From contig JACWEH010000007.1 of the NCBI GenBank assembly GCA_014653585.1, positions 1 to 46,239 on the forward strand: a stretch of 46,239 nucleotides of DNA, in the 5' to 3' direction. The position numbers and the translations under genes are program-made. Below the pieces are notes generated by a model, which ran no database searches, was not told where the DNA came from, and saw only the letters and a program-made list of their open reading frames with translations. Each line of letters starts with the position of its first letter. The first letter of the stretch is position 1. Shown piece by piece: positions 10,635 to 19,235 of the stretch. This DNA comes from Pelagibacterales bacterium SAG-MED38. GTDB taxonomy: Bacteria > Pseudomonadota > Alphaproteobacteria > Pelagibacterales > Pelagibacteraceae.

Positions 10635-13214
10635 ATGGAAAAAAACGAAGTTTCAAAAGATAAAAATATAAAACTTATTTCAATGCATGATGAGATGAGT
10701 TCATCTTATCTATCATATGCGATGAGTGTTATCGTTAGTAGAGCTCTTCCAGATGTTAGAGATGGTTTAAAACCTGTTCATAGAAGAATATTATATGCAA
10801 TGTATAAAGGGGGCTATGATTGGTCCAAACAATTTAGAAAATCTGCACGAATAGTTGGAGATGTAATTGGTAAATATCACCCACATGGTGATCAATCAGT
10901 TTATGACGCTCTTGTTCGAATGGTTCAGGATTTTTCAATGAGCTTACCCCTTGTTGATGGTCAGGGAAATTTTGGATCCATAGATGGTGACCCAGCAGCA
11001 GCTATGAGATACACAGAAACTAGATTGTCAAAAGTTTCACAATTTTTAATCGATGACATTGAAAAAAATACAATTGATTTTAAAAGCAATTATGATGAAA
11101 CAGAAAAAGAACCATCTGTATTACCAGCACAGTTTCCAAATTTATTGGTAAATGGAGCAGGTGGTATAGCAGTTGGTATGGCCACAAGCATTCCACCTCA
11201 TAATTTAGGAGAAATTATTGATGGTACATTAGCTTTAATTGATAATAATGATTTAAAGATTAAAGATTTAATGAAGCATATTCCTGGACCTGATTTTCCT
11301 ACAGGTGGCATAATTATTGGTAAAGATATTATTAAACATGGTTACAACAAAGGTAGAGGTTCTTTTAAAATTAGAGGTGAAATATCAATCGAAACACTTA
11401 AAAATGGTAGAGATAGGTTAGTTATAAATTCTATTCCTTACCAAGTTAATAAATCTGTATTAAATGAGAGAATAGCACAATTAGTTAGGGAAAAAAAAAT
11501 TGAGGGTATAAGAGACATAAGAGATGAGTCCAATAGAGAAGGTATAAGAGTTTCGATAGATTTAAGAACTGGTGTTGAACCTGAGACTGTTAAAAGACAA
11601 TTATATAAAAATACTCAAATAGAAAGTTCATTTGGGTTTAATACACTTGCAATTGTACATGGCAAACCAAAGACTTGTAATCTTAAGGAATTTTTAGAGA
11701 ATTTTTTAGAATTTAGAGAAGATGTTGTACTTAAGAAAACTAAATTTGAACTGAACAAAGCGGAAGATAGAGCACATATCTTAATTGGTCTATCTGTATC
11801 GGTTGAGAATTTAGATAAAGTTATAAAGATTATAAGAGGTTCAAAAACTCCTGATGATGCAAAAAGATCTTTGTTAAATACCAAATGGAAAATTAATAAA
11901 TCAAAAAAAATGATTTCATTAATAGAAAGTAAAAATTCAAAGGGTCTATATAATCTATCAGATGTACAAGTTGAAGCCATATTAGAATTAAGATTACAAA
12001 AATTGACAGCTCTTGGTATTAATGAGATAGAAATAGAAATTAAAAAACTATCTGATTTAATTTCTTCATTAAATAAAATCATATCTTCAAAAAAAGAATT
12101 ATTAAAAGTAATAGGCAACGAGCTTAAAGAAATAAAAGAAAAATATGCAATACCACGAAGAACAAAAATTATTGATGCAGTTTTGAATTATGATATTGAA
12201 GAAACAATACAAAAAGAAACTGTTCTTATAACTGTTACTTTACAAGGATATATAAAAAGAGGATCACTTAAAAGTGTTAAAATTCAAAAAAGGGGAGGTA
12301 AAGGTAAAACTGGTATAACTACTAGAAATGAAGACTCTGTAGTTCAAACTTTATCTGTTAACACTCATACCTCTGTGTTATTTTTTTCTACGGAAGGTCT
12401 TGTTTACAAAATCAAAGCATGGAAAATTCCCGAAGGTTCAGCATCTTCAAAGGGTAAATCTTTATTTAATATTCTACCGCTGAAAAATCATCAATCCATA
12501 AGTTCAATTATGCCATTTCCAGAGAAAGATGAAGATTCGAGTAAATATCAAATAGTTTTTGCAACATCTCAGGGGAAAGTAAGAAAAAATAGTTTAGAGG
12601 ATTTTTCCTCAATTAATACTTCAGGAAAAATAGCAATGAAGCTAGATACCAATGATAAAATAATTGGAGTTAAGATTTGTAAAGATGATCAAGATATAAT
12701 CCTAAGTACAAAATTTGGAAAATGCATTAGATTTGAGTCAAAAAAATTAAGAATATTTAAAGGTAGATCTTCCAAAGGTATAAAGGGAATAGAATTAACA
12801 TCTAATGATGAAATAGTTTCTTTATCAATTATCGATAATAATAAGATAAAGAAAAATGGAAAAAATACAAAAGATGACAAATCTGAATTAGTTGCAAAAC
12901 AAAAATTTATTTTATCAATTAGTGAAAATGGTTTTGGAAAAAAAACCTCACATTATGATTACAGAACTACAAATAGAGGCGGAAAAGGTATAATTGGAAT
13001 AATTAATTCACCCAGAAATGGGAATATTGCATCATCATTTCCTGTATATGATGGAGATGAAATAATGATTTCAACCAATAGAGGTAGAGTAATAAGATTA
13101 GCTGTTAAAGAAATTAGAACTGCAGGCAGAAATACTCAAGGAGTAAGAATAATTAAGTTGTCTGGTGATGAAAAAGTTGTTTCAGCAATTAAAATTGATG
13201 ATAATTTACTATAA
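10635..13214 (+). CDS. gyrA: DNA gyrase subunit A
   Basis: GyrA is the DNA-breaking subunit of gyrase, which introduces negative supercoils with GyrB. The 859 residues include the winged-helix/tower core (about 1-520) and a C-terminal beta-pinwheel (about 530-840) with a gyrase-box-like RGGKGKTG. The catalytic tyrosine is Tyr126 in [10 protein letters not shown]. In the quinolone region the sequence is [15 protein letters not shown], so the position equal to E. coli Ser83 is Gln87, while Asp at the Asp87 position is kept. The gene ends on the first base of the coaD ATG. Confidence 0.97.
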   Translation: MEKNEVSKDKNIKLISMHDEMSSSYLSYAMSVIVSRALPDVRDGLKPVHRRILYAMYKGGYDWSKQFRKSARIVGDVIGKYHPHGDQSVYDALVRMVQDFSMSLPLVDGQGNFGSIDGDPAAAMRYTETRLSKVSQFLIDDIEKNTIDFKSNYDETEKEPSVLPAQFPNLLVNGAGGIAVGMATSIPPHNLGEIIDGTLALIDNNDLKIKDLMKHIPGPDFPTGGIIIGKDIIKHGYNKGRGSFKIRGEISIETLKNGRDRLVINSIPYQVNKSVLNERIAQLVREKKIEGIRDIRDESNREGIRVSIDLRTGVEPETVKRQLYKNTQIESSFGFNTLAIVHGKPKTCNLKEFLENFLEFREDVVLKKTKFELNKAEDRAHILIGLSVSVENLDKVIKIIRGSKTPDDAKRSLLNTKWKINKSKKMISLIESKNSKGLYNLSDVQVEAILELRLQKLTALGINEIEIEIKKLSDLISSLNKIISSKKELLKVIGNELKEIKEKYAIPRRTKIIDAVLNYDIEETIQKETVLITVTLQGYIKRGSLKSVKIQKRGGKGKTGITTRNEDSVVQTLSVNTHTSVLFFSTEGLVYKIKAWKIPEGSASSKGKSLFNILPLKNHQSISSIMPFPEKDEDSSKYQIVFATSQGKVRKNSLEDFSSINTSGKIAMKLDTNDKIIGVKICKDDQDIILSTKFGKCIRFESKKLRIFKGRSSKGIKGIELTSNDEIVSLSIIDNNKIKKNGKNTKDDKSELVAKQKFILSISENGFGKKTSHYDYRTTNRGGKGIIGIINSPRNGNIASSFPVYDGDEIMISTNRGRVIRLAVKEIRTAGRNTQGVRIIKLSGDEKVVSAIKIDDNLL

Positions 13215-13708
13215 TGTCTAAGACAGCAATCTATCCTGGTACCTTTGATCCAATCACTTTTGGTCACATTGATGTAATAAAAAAATCCTTAAAGTTATTT
13301 GATAAGATAGTTGTTGCTGTATCTGATGGTGAAAATAAAAGTTATCTTTTTAACGCTGAGGAAAGATTGGAAATTGTAAAAAATGCTCTTTTTAAAGATT
13401 TAAAAATGAGTAAAAAGAAAATAATTTTAATTTCATTTAAATCATTAACAACTACTCTTTGTAAAAAATATAAATCTAATATCATATTGAGAGGTTTAAG
13501 AGCTGTGTCAGATTTTGAATATGAGTTTCAACTAGCTGGAATGAATAGAAAATTAAATACCAATATTGAAACATTATTTTTAATGTCAGATGTTGAAAAC
13601 CAAATTATTTCTTCAAATTTTGTTAAAGAAATTATTAAACTCAATGGAGATATAAAAAAATTTACTACAAAAAGCACAATTAAAGCTTTGAAAGTTAAAT
13701 ATGAGTAG
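13214..13708 (+). CDS. coaD: Phosphopantetheine adenylyltransferase
   Basis: CoaD transfers AMP from ATP to 4'-phosphopantetheine, the penultimate step of coenzyme A synthesis. The 164 residues match the family. The nucleotidyltransferase motif YPGTFDPITFGHIDVI (about 7-22, with the T/HxGH-like GH), the substrate motif ILRGLRAVSDFEYEFQLAGM (about 93-112) and the ISSNFVKEI end motif (about 136-144) are all present. It overlaps gyrA by one base and the cyclophilin gene by eight. Confidence 0.96.
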   Translation: MSKTAIYPGTFDPITFGHIDVIKKSLKLFDKIVVAVSDGENKSYLFNAEERLEIVKNALFKDLKMSKKKIILISFKSLTTTLCKKYKSNIILRGLRAVSDFEYEFQLAGMNRKLNTNIETLFLMSDVENQIISSNFVKEIIKLNGDIKKFTTKSTIKALKVKYE

Positions 13709-14261
13709 ACTTGTAATTAAGATCATAATCATCTTCTTACTTACAGTAAATCAATCATTAACAGAGGAGAATATAATGGTATTAAAATTAAAAGATGGTG
13801 AAGTAAAGATAGAACTATTTTCTGATACAGCACCCAATCATGTAAAAAGAATAAAAGAACTAGCTGACACTGGTAAATATGACGGTGTTGTATTTCATAG
13901 AGTTATTGATGGTTTCATGGCACAAACTGGTGATGTTAAGTTTGGTAATTCAGGTTCAGATGATTTCGATTTGAAGAGAGCAGGAATGGGTGGATCAGAT
14001 TTACCTGATCTTAAAGAAGAATTTAGTAACCTTCCACACGATCGAGGCACATTGTCTATGGCTAGGTCATCAGATCCTAACAGTGCTAACAGTCAATTTT
14101 TTATATGTTTCAAACCAGCTCCGTTTCTTGATAAACAATACACTGTATTCGGAAAAGTTATCGAAGGAATGGAATTTGTTGATAAGATAAAAAAAGGTGA
14201 CGAAAATAATAATGGGGCAGTAACAGATCCAGATAAAATTATTAGTTTCAAATCTTTATAA
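13701..14261 (+). CDS. Cyclophilin-type peptidyl-prolyl isomerase, exported
   Basis: The product catalyses cis-trans isomerisation of proline bonds. Residues 1 to about 21 form a signal peptide (hydrophobic IIIFLLTV then NQSLTEE), so it probably acts in the periplasm. The cyclophilin core follows, with FHRVIDGFMAQTGD (about 71-84), LSMARSSDPNSANSQFFI (about 118-135) and LDKQYTVFGKVIEGMEF. These contain the catalytic Arg, Phe, Gln and His-region residues of the family. The start overlaps coaD by eight bases. Confidence 0.93.
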   Translation: MSRLVIKIIIIFLLTVNQSLTEENIMVLKLKDGEVKIELFSDTAPNHVKRIKELADTGKYDGVVFHRVIDGFMAQTGDVKFGNSGSDDFDLKRAGMGGSDLPDLKEEFSNLPHDRGTLSMARSSDPNSANSQFFICFKPAPFLDKQYTVFGKVIEGMEFVDKIKKGDENNNGAVTDPDKIISFKSL

Positions 14262-14275
14262 TAGTTTGATTTCAA

Positions 14276-15382
14276 TTGAAAAAATTTGAATTTAAAGTTT
14301 TAAAAAAAAATAAATTTGCAAGACTTGGTTTAATTAAAACCCATAGAGGTAAAATTGAAACCCCTGTTTTTATGCCTGTAGGAACCCAAGCCACCGTAAA
14401 AGCTTGTACAATCGATGATATAAAAAAAACTGGCTCTCAAATTATTTTATCTAATACTTATCATTTAATGATACGACCAGGTGTAAAAAGAATTGAAGAT
14501 GCAGGCGGACTACATAAATTTATGAATTGTGATTTACCAATTCTTACAGACTCGGGTGGTTTTCAGGTTATGTCATTATCAAAACTTAACAAAATAGATA
14601 GAGAAAAAGGGGCAATATTTAATTCCCATATTGATGGAAAAAAGTTTTATCTTAGTCCAGAGGAAAGTATAAAAATTCAGTTAGGACTAAATTCAGATAT
14701 TGTAATGGTGATGGATGAGTGTCCAAAAAAAACTGATAATTATCAAATTATCGATAACTCGATGAATTTATCTTTGTATTGGGCTGAAAGATCTAAGAAA
14801 GCGTTTGGACATAATCCCCACAAAGCTTTATTTGGCATTGTGCAAGGTGGTTTATTCAGAGATTTGAGACAAAAATCTTTAAAAGGACTTTTAGAGATCG
14901 GATTTGATGGTTATGCACTAGGTGGTTTAGCTGTAGGAGAAACTCAAAAAGAAATGTTTACAGTTTTAGATGATATTGAAGAATATTTACCAGATAATAA
15001 ACCTCACTATTTAATGGGTGTAGGTACTCCAAATGATATTTTAGGAGCTGTTAAAAGAGGTGTTGATATGTTTGATTGTGTTCTTCCAACAAGATCAGGT
15101 CGAACTGGACTCGCTTTCACGTGGCAGGGAAGGGTGAATGTTAAAAATAACAAGTACCAAAGTGATAATACTCCTCTAGATCCAGAGTGTAAAAATTTAA
15201 ATTTGTGTAAATATTCGAAAAATTATCTCAATCATTTATTCAATACTAATGAAATTCTTGGATCAATGTTGTTGACATTACACAACATAAATTTCTATCA
15301 AGAATTAATGAAAGCTATTAGAGAAAATATCCAAAATGACACATTCGATGATTTTCACGATAAATATATAGATATGCTGTAA
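14276..15382 (+). CDS. tgt: Queuine tRNA-ribosyltransferase
   Basis: Tgt exchanges guanine 34 for preQ1 in tRNAs with GUN anticodons, a step of queuosine synthesis. The 368-residue TIM-barrel protein uses a TTG start at 14276; no ATG gives the N terminus. It has TDSGGFQVMSL (about 90-100, catalytic Asp), QGGLFRDLRQ, ALGGLAVGE and GVDMFDCVLPTRSGR (about 261-275, nucleophilic Asp). The structural zinc site is abnormal: from the family CxCxxC only the first Cys (Cys305) is at its place. Positions 307 and 310 are Asn and Leu, a Cys occurs at 311, and His336 is kept. Confidence 0.95.
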   Translation: MKKFEFKVLKKNKFARLGLIKTHRGKIETPVFMPVGTQATVKACTIDDIKKTGSQIILSNTYHLMIRPGVKRIEDAGGLHKFMNCDLPILTDSGGFQVMSLSKLNKIDREKGAIFNSHIDGKKFYLSPEESIKIQLGLNSDIVMVMDECPKKTDNYQIIDNSMNLSLYWAERSKKAFGHNPHKALFGIVQGGLFRDLRQKSLKGLLEIGFDGYALGGLAVGETQKEMFTVLDDIEEYLPDNKPHYLMGVGTPNDILGAVKRGVDMFDCVLPTRSGRTGLAFTWQGRVNVKNNKYQSDNTPLDPECKNLNLCKYSKNYLNHLFNTNEILGSMLLTLHNINFYQELMKAIRENIQNDTFDDFHDKYIDML

Positions 15383-15412
15383 ATAGTTAAATTATTTTTT
15401 TTAAATTCGTGT

Positions 15413-15440
15413 TTGAAATATTTAGATAATTCTATATATA
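15413..15440 (+). promoter_or_regulatory. Candidate promoter of tRNA-Lys
   Basis: TTGAAA (15413-15418) and TATATA (15435-15440) are spaced by 16 bases and lie about 25 bases before the mature tRNA-Lys 5' end, which fits a sigma-70-type promoter. In such AT-rich DNA these matches are only suggestive. Confidence 0.4.
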
Positions 15441-15464
15441 CAATCTATTCATTTTATTGAATGT

Positions 15465-15540
<76 letters not shown>

Positions 15541-15638
15541 TAAAATTTTCATATAAAGTTCGAATATTCCTTACTTTTAATTCTTAAGTATTTTTTATAA
15601 AAAGTGTACTGTCAATAAATAGATTAAAAATATTAATT

Positions 15639-17585
15639 ATGAATATTGAAGATGTTTTAGAGGATTTTAAAAAAAAAAATTTTAAAAAAGCACTTTCTAG
15701 TATTGAAAAAATATTGATCAAAAACCCAAATTTAGAACAAAATATTAATTTGAAAGGAGTAATACTTGCGAATTTAAACCAGGTAATCGAAGCAAGAAAA
15801 TGTTGGTTTAATGCAATAAGTATTAATAATTCTTATTTTGATCCAATCTACAATTTAGGGGATTCTTATCTAAAAAATAAAGAACATGATGAAGCCCTGA
15901 AATATTTTACAAAAGCTTCAGAACTTCAACCAAAAAACTTTATAGTACATTTTAGAATAGGCTATCTATTCATGCAAAAACAAAATTGGGATAAAGCTTT
16001 ATTATATTTTAATAAATCAAAAGATTTAAACGACAAATTTCCAAAAACTTTTTTTAATATAGCAATTATACTTAATTTATTAAACAAAAAAAAAGAGTCA
16101 ATTTTATTTTTTAAGTCTTATATAAAACTTCAACCAAATGATTTAGAAGCTTATTACTCATTAGGTATTTGTTATAGAGAAATTGGCGATATTCAAATGG
16201 CTGAAGAAACATTTCTAAAAGCTTTTAAATTAAATCCAGAGTATCCATACTTAAAAGGACAATTACAATTTATGAAAAATCATCTATGTGATTGGAGTGA
16301 TTACAATAATTCAAAAAAAAATATTGAGAAAGATATTACAAAAAACAAAAAAACAATAACTCCTTGGCAGGCTTTATCTGTAATTGAGTCACCAAAATTA
16401 TTAAAAGAAAATACAATATTGTTTATAAATAACAAAGAATTAAATCACAAAAATCTAATTTATAAGAAAAAAATTACACTGGGTTATTTTTCTCCAGACT
16501 TTTGTGAACATGCGGTCTCTAACCAATTCAAATAAATTTTGAAATTACATGATAGAAAAAAATTTGAAATAATAGGTTTTTATCTAAACTCAAAACAAGA
16601 TGAAAAATTAAATGAGATAAAAAATTATTTTGATAAGTTTTTCGACATAAGTCAAATGAGTACAGAGAGCATAATAAAATTAACAGAAGTTCAAAAAGTG
16701 GACATTGCCATTGATTTAGCAGGTTATACTTATGCTAATAGATATCAGATATTTAACCAAAGATGTGCTCCAATACAAGTTTCATATTTAGGGTTTGCTG
16801 GTTCAACAGGTTTAAACAATATGGATTATCTAATTGCTGATAAAACTGTTATACCTGACTCTTGTAGGAAGTTTTATTCTGAAAAGATTATATATATGCC
16901 AAATACTTTTATGCCTGGTGATGACACACATAAAATTTCGAAGAAAAATTTAAAGAGAAAAGATTTTGATATTCCTAATAATGCTATTGTTTATTGTTGT
17001 TTTAACAAAAGCTATAAAATTACTCCTGATATTTTTGATATATGGATTGACATTATAAAGGAAGTTGAAAATAGCATTCTTTGGTTAAATATTTCGAATG
17101 ATCAAACAAAGTTAAACATTGTAAATTACGCAAAAAAAAAAGGCTTAGACTCAAATAGAATATTTTTTACCAATAGATCAAAAAAATATGAAGATTATCT
17201 AAAAAAACACAGTCTAGCTGATATTTTTTTAGACACGCATCCTTTTTCGGCTCACTCAACCGGTTACGCATCTTTAATATCAGGAGTTCCTATAGTAACA
17301 TATAAATCTGAAACATTTGCAAACAATGTTTGTTCTAGCTTACTTCTTGAAGCTGACTTACAAGATCTTATCACAAAAAATTTATCAGATTATAAAAATT
17401 TGGCAATTGAACTAGGTCGAAATAAAAAAAGATTAACTATTATCAAAAACAATCTCAAAAAAAGTTTTATAAAAAAAAAGATATTTAACTCTAGATTATA
17501 CGTTTTAGACTTGGAAAAAGCTTTTCATAAAATTTATCACTTAAAAAAAGATAATAGAAGTTGTGGTGATTTAAATTTAGATTGA
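15639..17585 (+). pseudogene. TPR / SPINDLY-type (GT41) glycosyltransferase split by an in-frame stop
   Basis: One gene of about 649 codons is interrupted by a TAA at 16533-16535. The two halves (15639-16535 and 16536-17585) are in the same frame. The first has tetratricopeptide repeats (about residues 1-210, e.g. DPIYNLGDSYLKNKEHDEAL) and the start of the catalytic part (ITLGYFSPDFCEHAV). The second resumes with LKLHDRKKFEIIGFY and has the GT41 signatures IQVSYLGFAGSTGL and DIFLDTHPFSAHSTG. Family members are O-GlcNAc-transferase-like. The halves join exactly at a conserved stretch, so this is a nonsense change, sequencing error or readthrough. It lies between tRNA-Lys and a tRNA-Lys fragment. 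Confidence 0.85.
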
Positions 17586-17638
17586 TATTTTCAAACTTTT
17601 TTATTTTTTGGGTTAAAGAACTATGATTTTATTTTAGT

Positions 17639-17683
17639 AATTCTAAGAAATTGGTCTATGGTTCGAAAACATCACTCCCACCA
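17639..17683 (+). repeat. Decayed copy of the tRNA-Lys 3' half (possible att remnant)
   Basis: The stretch 17653-17683 aligns to the last 32 bases of tRNA-Lys (15509-15540) with blocks GGTC, ATGGTTCGA, CATCA and CACCA identical. The match extends upstream through AATTC and TAAG with a five-base deletion in the anticodon loop. It still ends in CCA but cannot form a functional tRNA. A direct repeat of a tRNA 3' end flanking a gene is the usual scar of tRNA-targeted integration. It ends four bases before the stop-codon end of the M48 gene. Confidence 0.75.
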
Positions 17684-17686
17684 TAC

Positions 17687-18520
17687 TTAAGCAATTGGCG
17701 GATATTTAATTATTATTTCATTTAACCAAGTTTGTATATTTCTGATTCTACTGTCAGATGAGGGATGTGTGCTCATAAATTGAGGAGGTTCTTTACCTTT
17801 ATTAGCCTCTTTCATCCTCTCCCATATTTTTTCAGTTTCTCTAATATCATAACCTGACAAAGAAGAAAAAATCATACCTAGATAATCGGCTTCACTTTCT
17901 TGTTTTCTATTGAAAGGATTCATTATACCAATTGAAGAAATAAGACCAACTGTATCCATACCAGTTGACCTATTAATTTGACTTAAAGCTCCTCCACTAA
18001 AAATATCGATAAGAGTAGTGCCTGTTTTTACCAGAACTCCACGACTTGCTCTTTCAACAGAGTGTTTTGCAACAGCATGAGCAATCTCATGACCCATTAC
18101 AGCTGCTAATCCATTTGTATTTTTTGTAATTTTAAGCATACCACTATAAACAGCAATTTTACCCCCTGGCATACACCAAGCATTTTTGACTTTATCATTG
18201 TCGATTAAAATATATTCCCAACTAAAATTGGTAGTTGGATCTGGGAGATTTGATTTATCAAAATAAATTGATATTGCCTCTTCCATTTTTTTTCCAATTT
18301 CTTTAATTTCATTAATGGATTTTGTATCTTTGATTAATTTTTCTTTTTCTTTTACTTTTTCATAAATTTGAGCAGCCTGAGCATTTAATTTTGCTTCTGG
18401 AATTAACTTTAATTGTTTTCTATCTGTAATAGGAGCAGTAGTACAAGAGTTAATTACAAAACCACAACAACCACAACCTACATAAGTCAAAAATTTTCTT
18501 CTATTCATTTTGTAAGACAT
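17687..18520 (-). CDS. M48-family metallopeptidase with Tat-type lipoprotein leader
   Basis: A zinc peptidase likely acting in protein quality control at the envelope. The leader has a twin-arginine motif NRRKFLTYVG (Arg7-Arg8) and then VINSC, a lipobox with Cys26, so it is probably exported folded by TatABC (encoded at 1342-2520) and lipidated. The catalytic HEIAHAVAKH starts at residue 144, and the third zinc ligand is probably Glu208 in ESEADYLGM. The 277-residue length suits a stand-alone M48 domain without TPR (LoiP/YcaL-like). Which LoiP-type role it has is not resolved. Confidence 0.9.
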   Translation of the reverse strand: MSYKMNRRKFLTYVGCGCCGFVINSCTTAPITDRKQLKLIPEAKLNAQAAQIYEKVKEKEKLIKDTKSINEIKEIGKKMEEAISIYFDKSNLPDPTTNFSWEYILIDNDKVKNAWCMPGGKIAVYSGMLKITKNTNGLAAVMGHEIAHAVAKHSVERASRGVLVKTGTTLIDIFSGGALSQINRSTGMDTVGLISSIGIMNPFNRKQESEADYLGMIFSSLSGYDIRETEKIWERMKEANKGKEPPQFMSTHPSSDSRIRNIQTWLNEIIIKYPPIA

Positions 18521-18537
18521 TGATATTATATATAATA

Positions 18538-18615
18538 ATGAATCTAAATAATAAAATATTATTAATATTATTCATAATAGCAATAGCTTTTGTGATATTT
18601 TCGAGTTTTAGATAA
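18538..18615 (+). CDS. Possible 25-residue membrane peptide
   Basis: An ATG at 18538 opens a short frame, MNLNNKILLILFIIAIAFVI then FSSFR. It is nearly all one hydrophobic helix with a positively charged start and end. Its TAA shares one base with the ATG of the DUF502 gene (TAATG), the same tight coupling seen between real genes here (hom/AEC gene). No function is recognised. An AT-rich chance frame is possible, since hydrophobic codons are common in such DNA. Confidence 0.4.
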   Translation: MNLNNKILLILFIIAIAFVIFSSFR

Positions 18616-19235
18616 TGGCAAAACAAAAGAAAAAAAAATCAATTAGTTTAATTCTTAGAAATTATTTTATCACTGGTGTAGTAGTTTTAATACCTATTGG
18701 TTTCACTTTATATCTAAGTAAAATATTAATTGGAATTTCATCTAAAGTAATTCCAGAAAATATAAATCCAAATAGCTATCTACCATTTGAAATTCCTGGA
18801 TTAGAAATAATACTTTCAGTAATTTTTATTACTATCGTTGGAGGTTTATCTCTATCTTTTTTGGGTAAACGAATTCTTAAACTTATTGATGACCTATTCA
18901 AAAGAATCCCAGTTTTAAGAACAATTTACTCTGCAATAGTTCAAATGACAGAAACATTCTCTAACAAAGACCAGAACGATAAAAAAAGTGTTGTTTTGGT
19001 TGAGTATCCCAGAAAAGGTGTTTGGGCAGTTGGTTTTGCAACAAAAGAAAATAAAGGTGAGATGGCTGAGAAAACTAACAAGAAGTTGATTAACGTTTTT
19101 GTTCCAACAACACCAAACCCTACGAGTGGTTTCTTGCTTATGTTTCCAATCGAAGAAGTTATATATCTTAATATGACATTTGAAGAAGCTTCTAAATTTA
19201 TTGTTTCTGCCGGAACATCCTCGGGTAAGAATTAA
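18615..19235 (+). CDS. DUF502 family membrane protein
   Basis: The 206-residue protein starts with a Lys-rich stretch (MAKQKKKKS) followed by LRNYFITGVVVLIPIGFTLY, the signature of the DUF502 family, and has a second membrane segment near residues 70-92. The conserved RIPVLRTIYSAIVQMTETF (about 96-114) and FVPTTPNPTSGFLLMFP (about 167-183) motifs are present. The family function is unknown. Its last four bases overlap the convergent recG gene. Confidence 0.88.
   Translation: MAKQKKKKSISLILRNYFITGVVVLIPIGFTLYLSKILIGISSKVIPENINPNSYLPFEIPGLEIILSVIFITIVGGLSLSFLGKRILKLIDDLFKRIPVLRTIYSAIVQMTETFSNKDQNDKKSVVLVEYPRKGVWAVGFATKENKGEMAEKTNKKLINVFVPTTPNPTSGFLLMFPIEEVIYLNMTFEEASKFIVSAGTSSGKN

Noticed and set aside
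11615..12118. A 167-residue minus-strand frame under gyrA
   Set aside because: Shadow frame; gyrA is intact and well conserved here.
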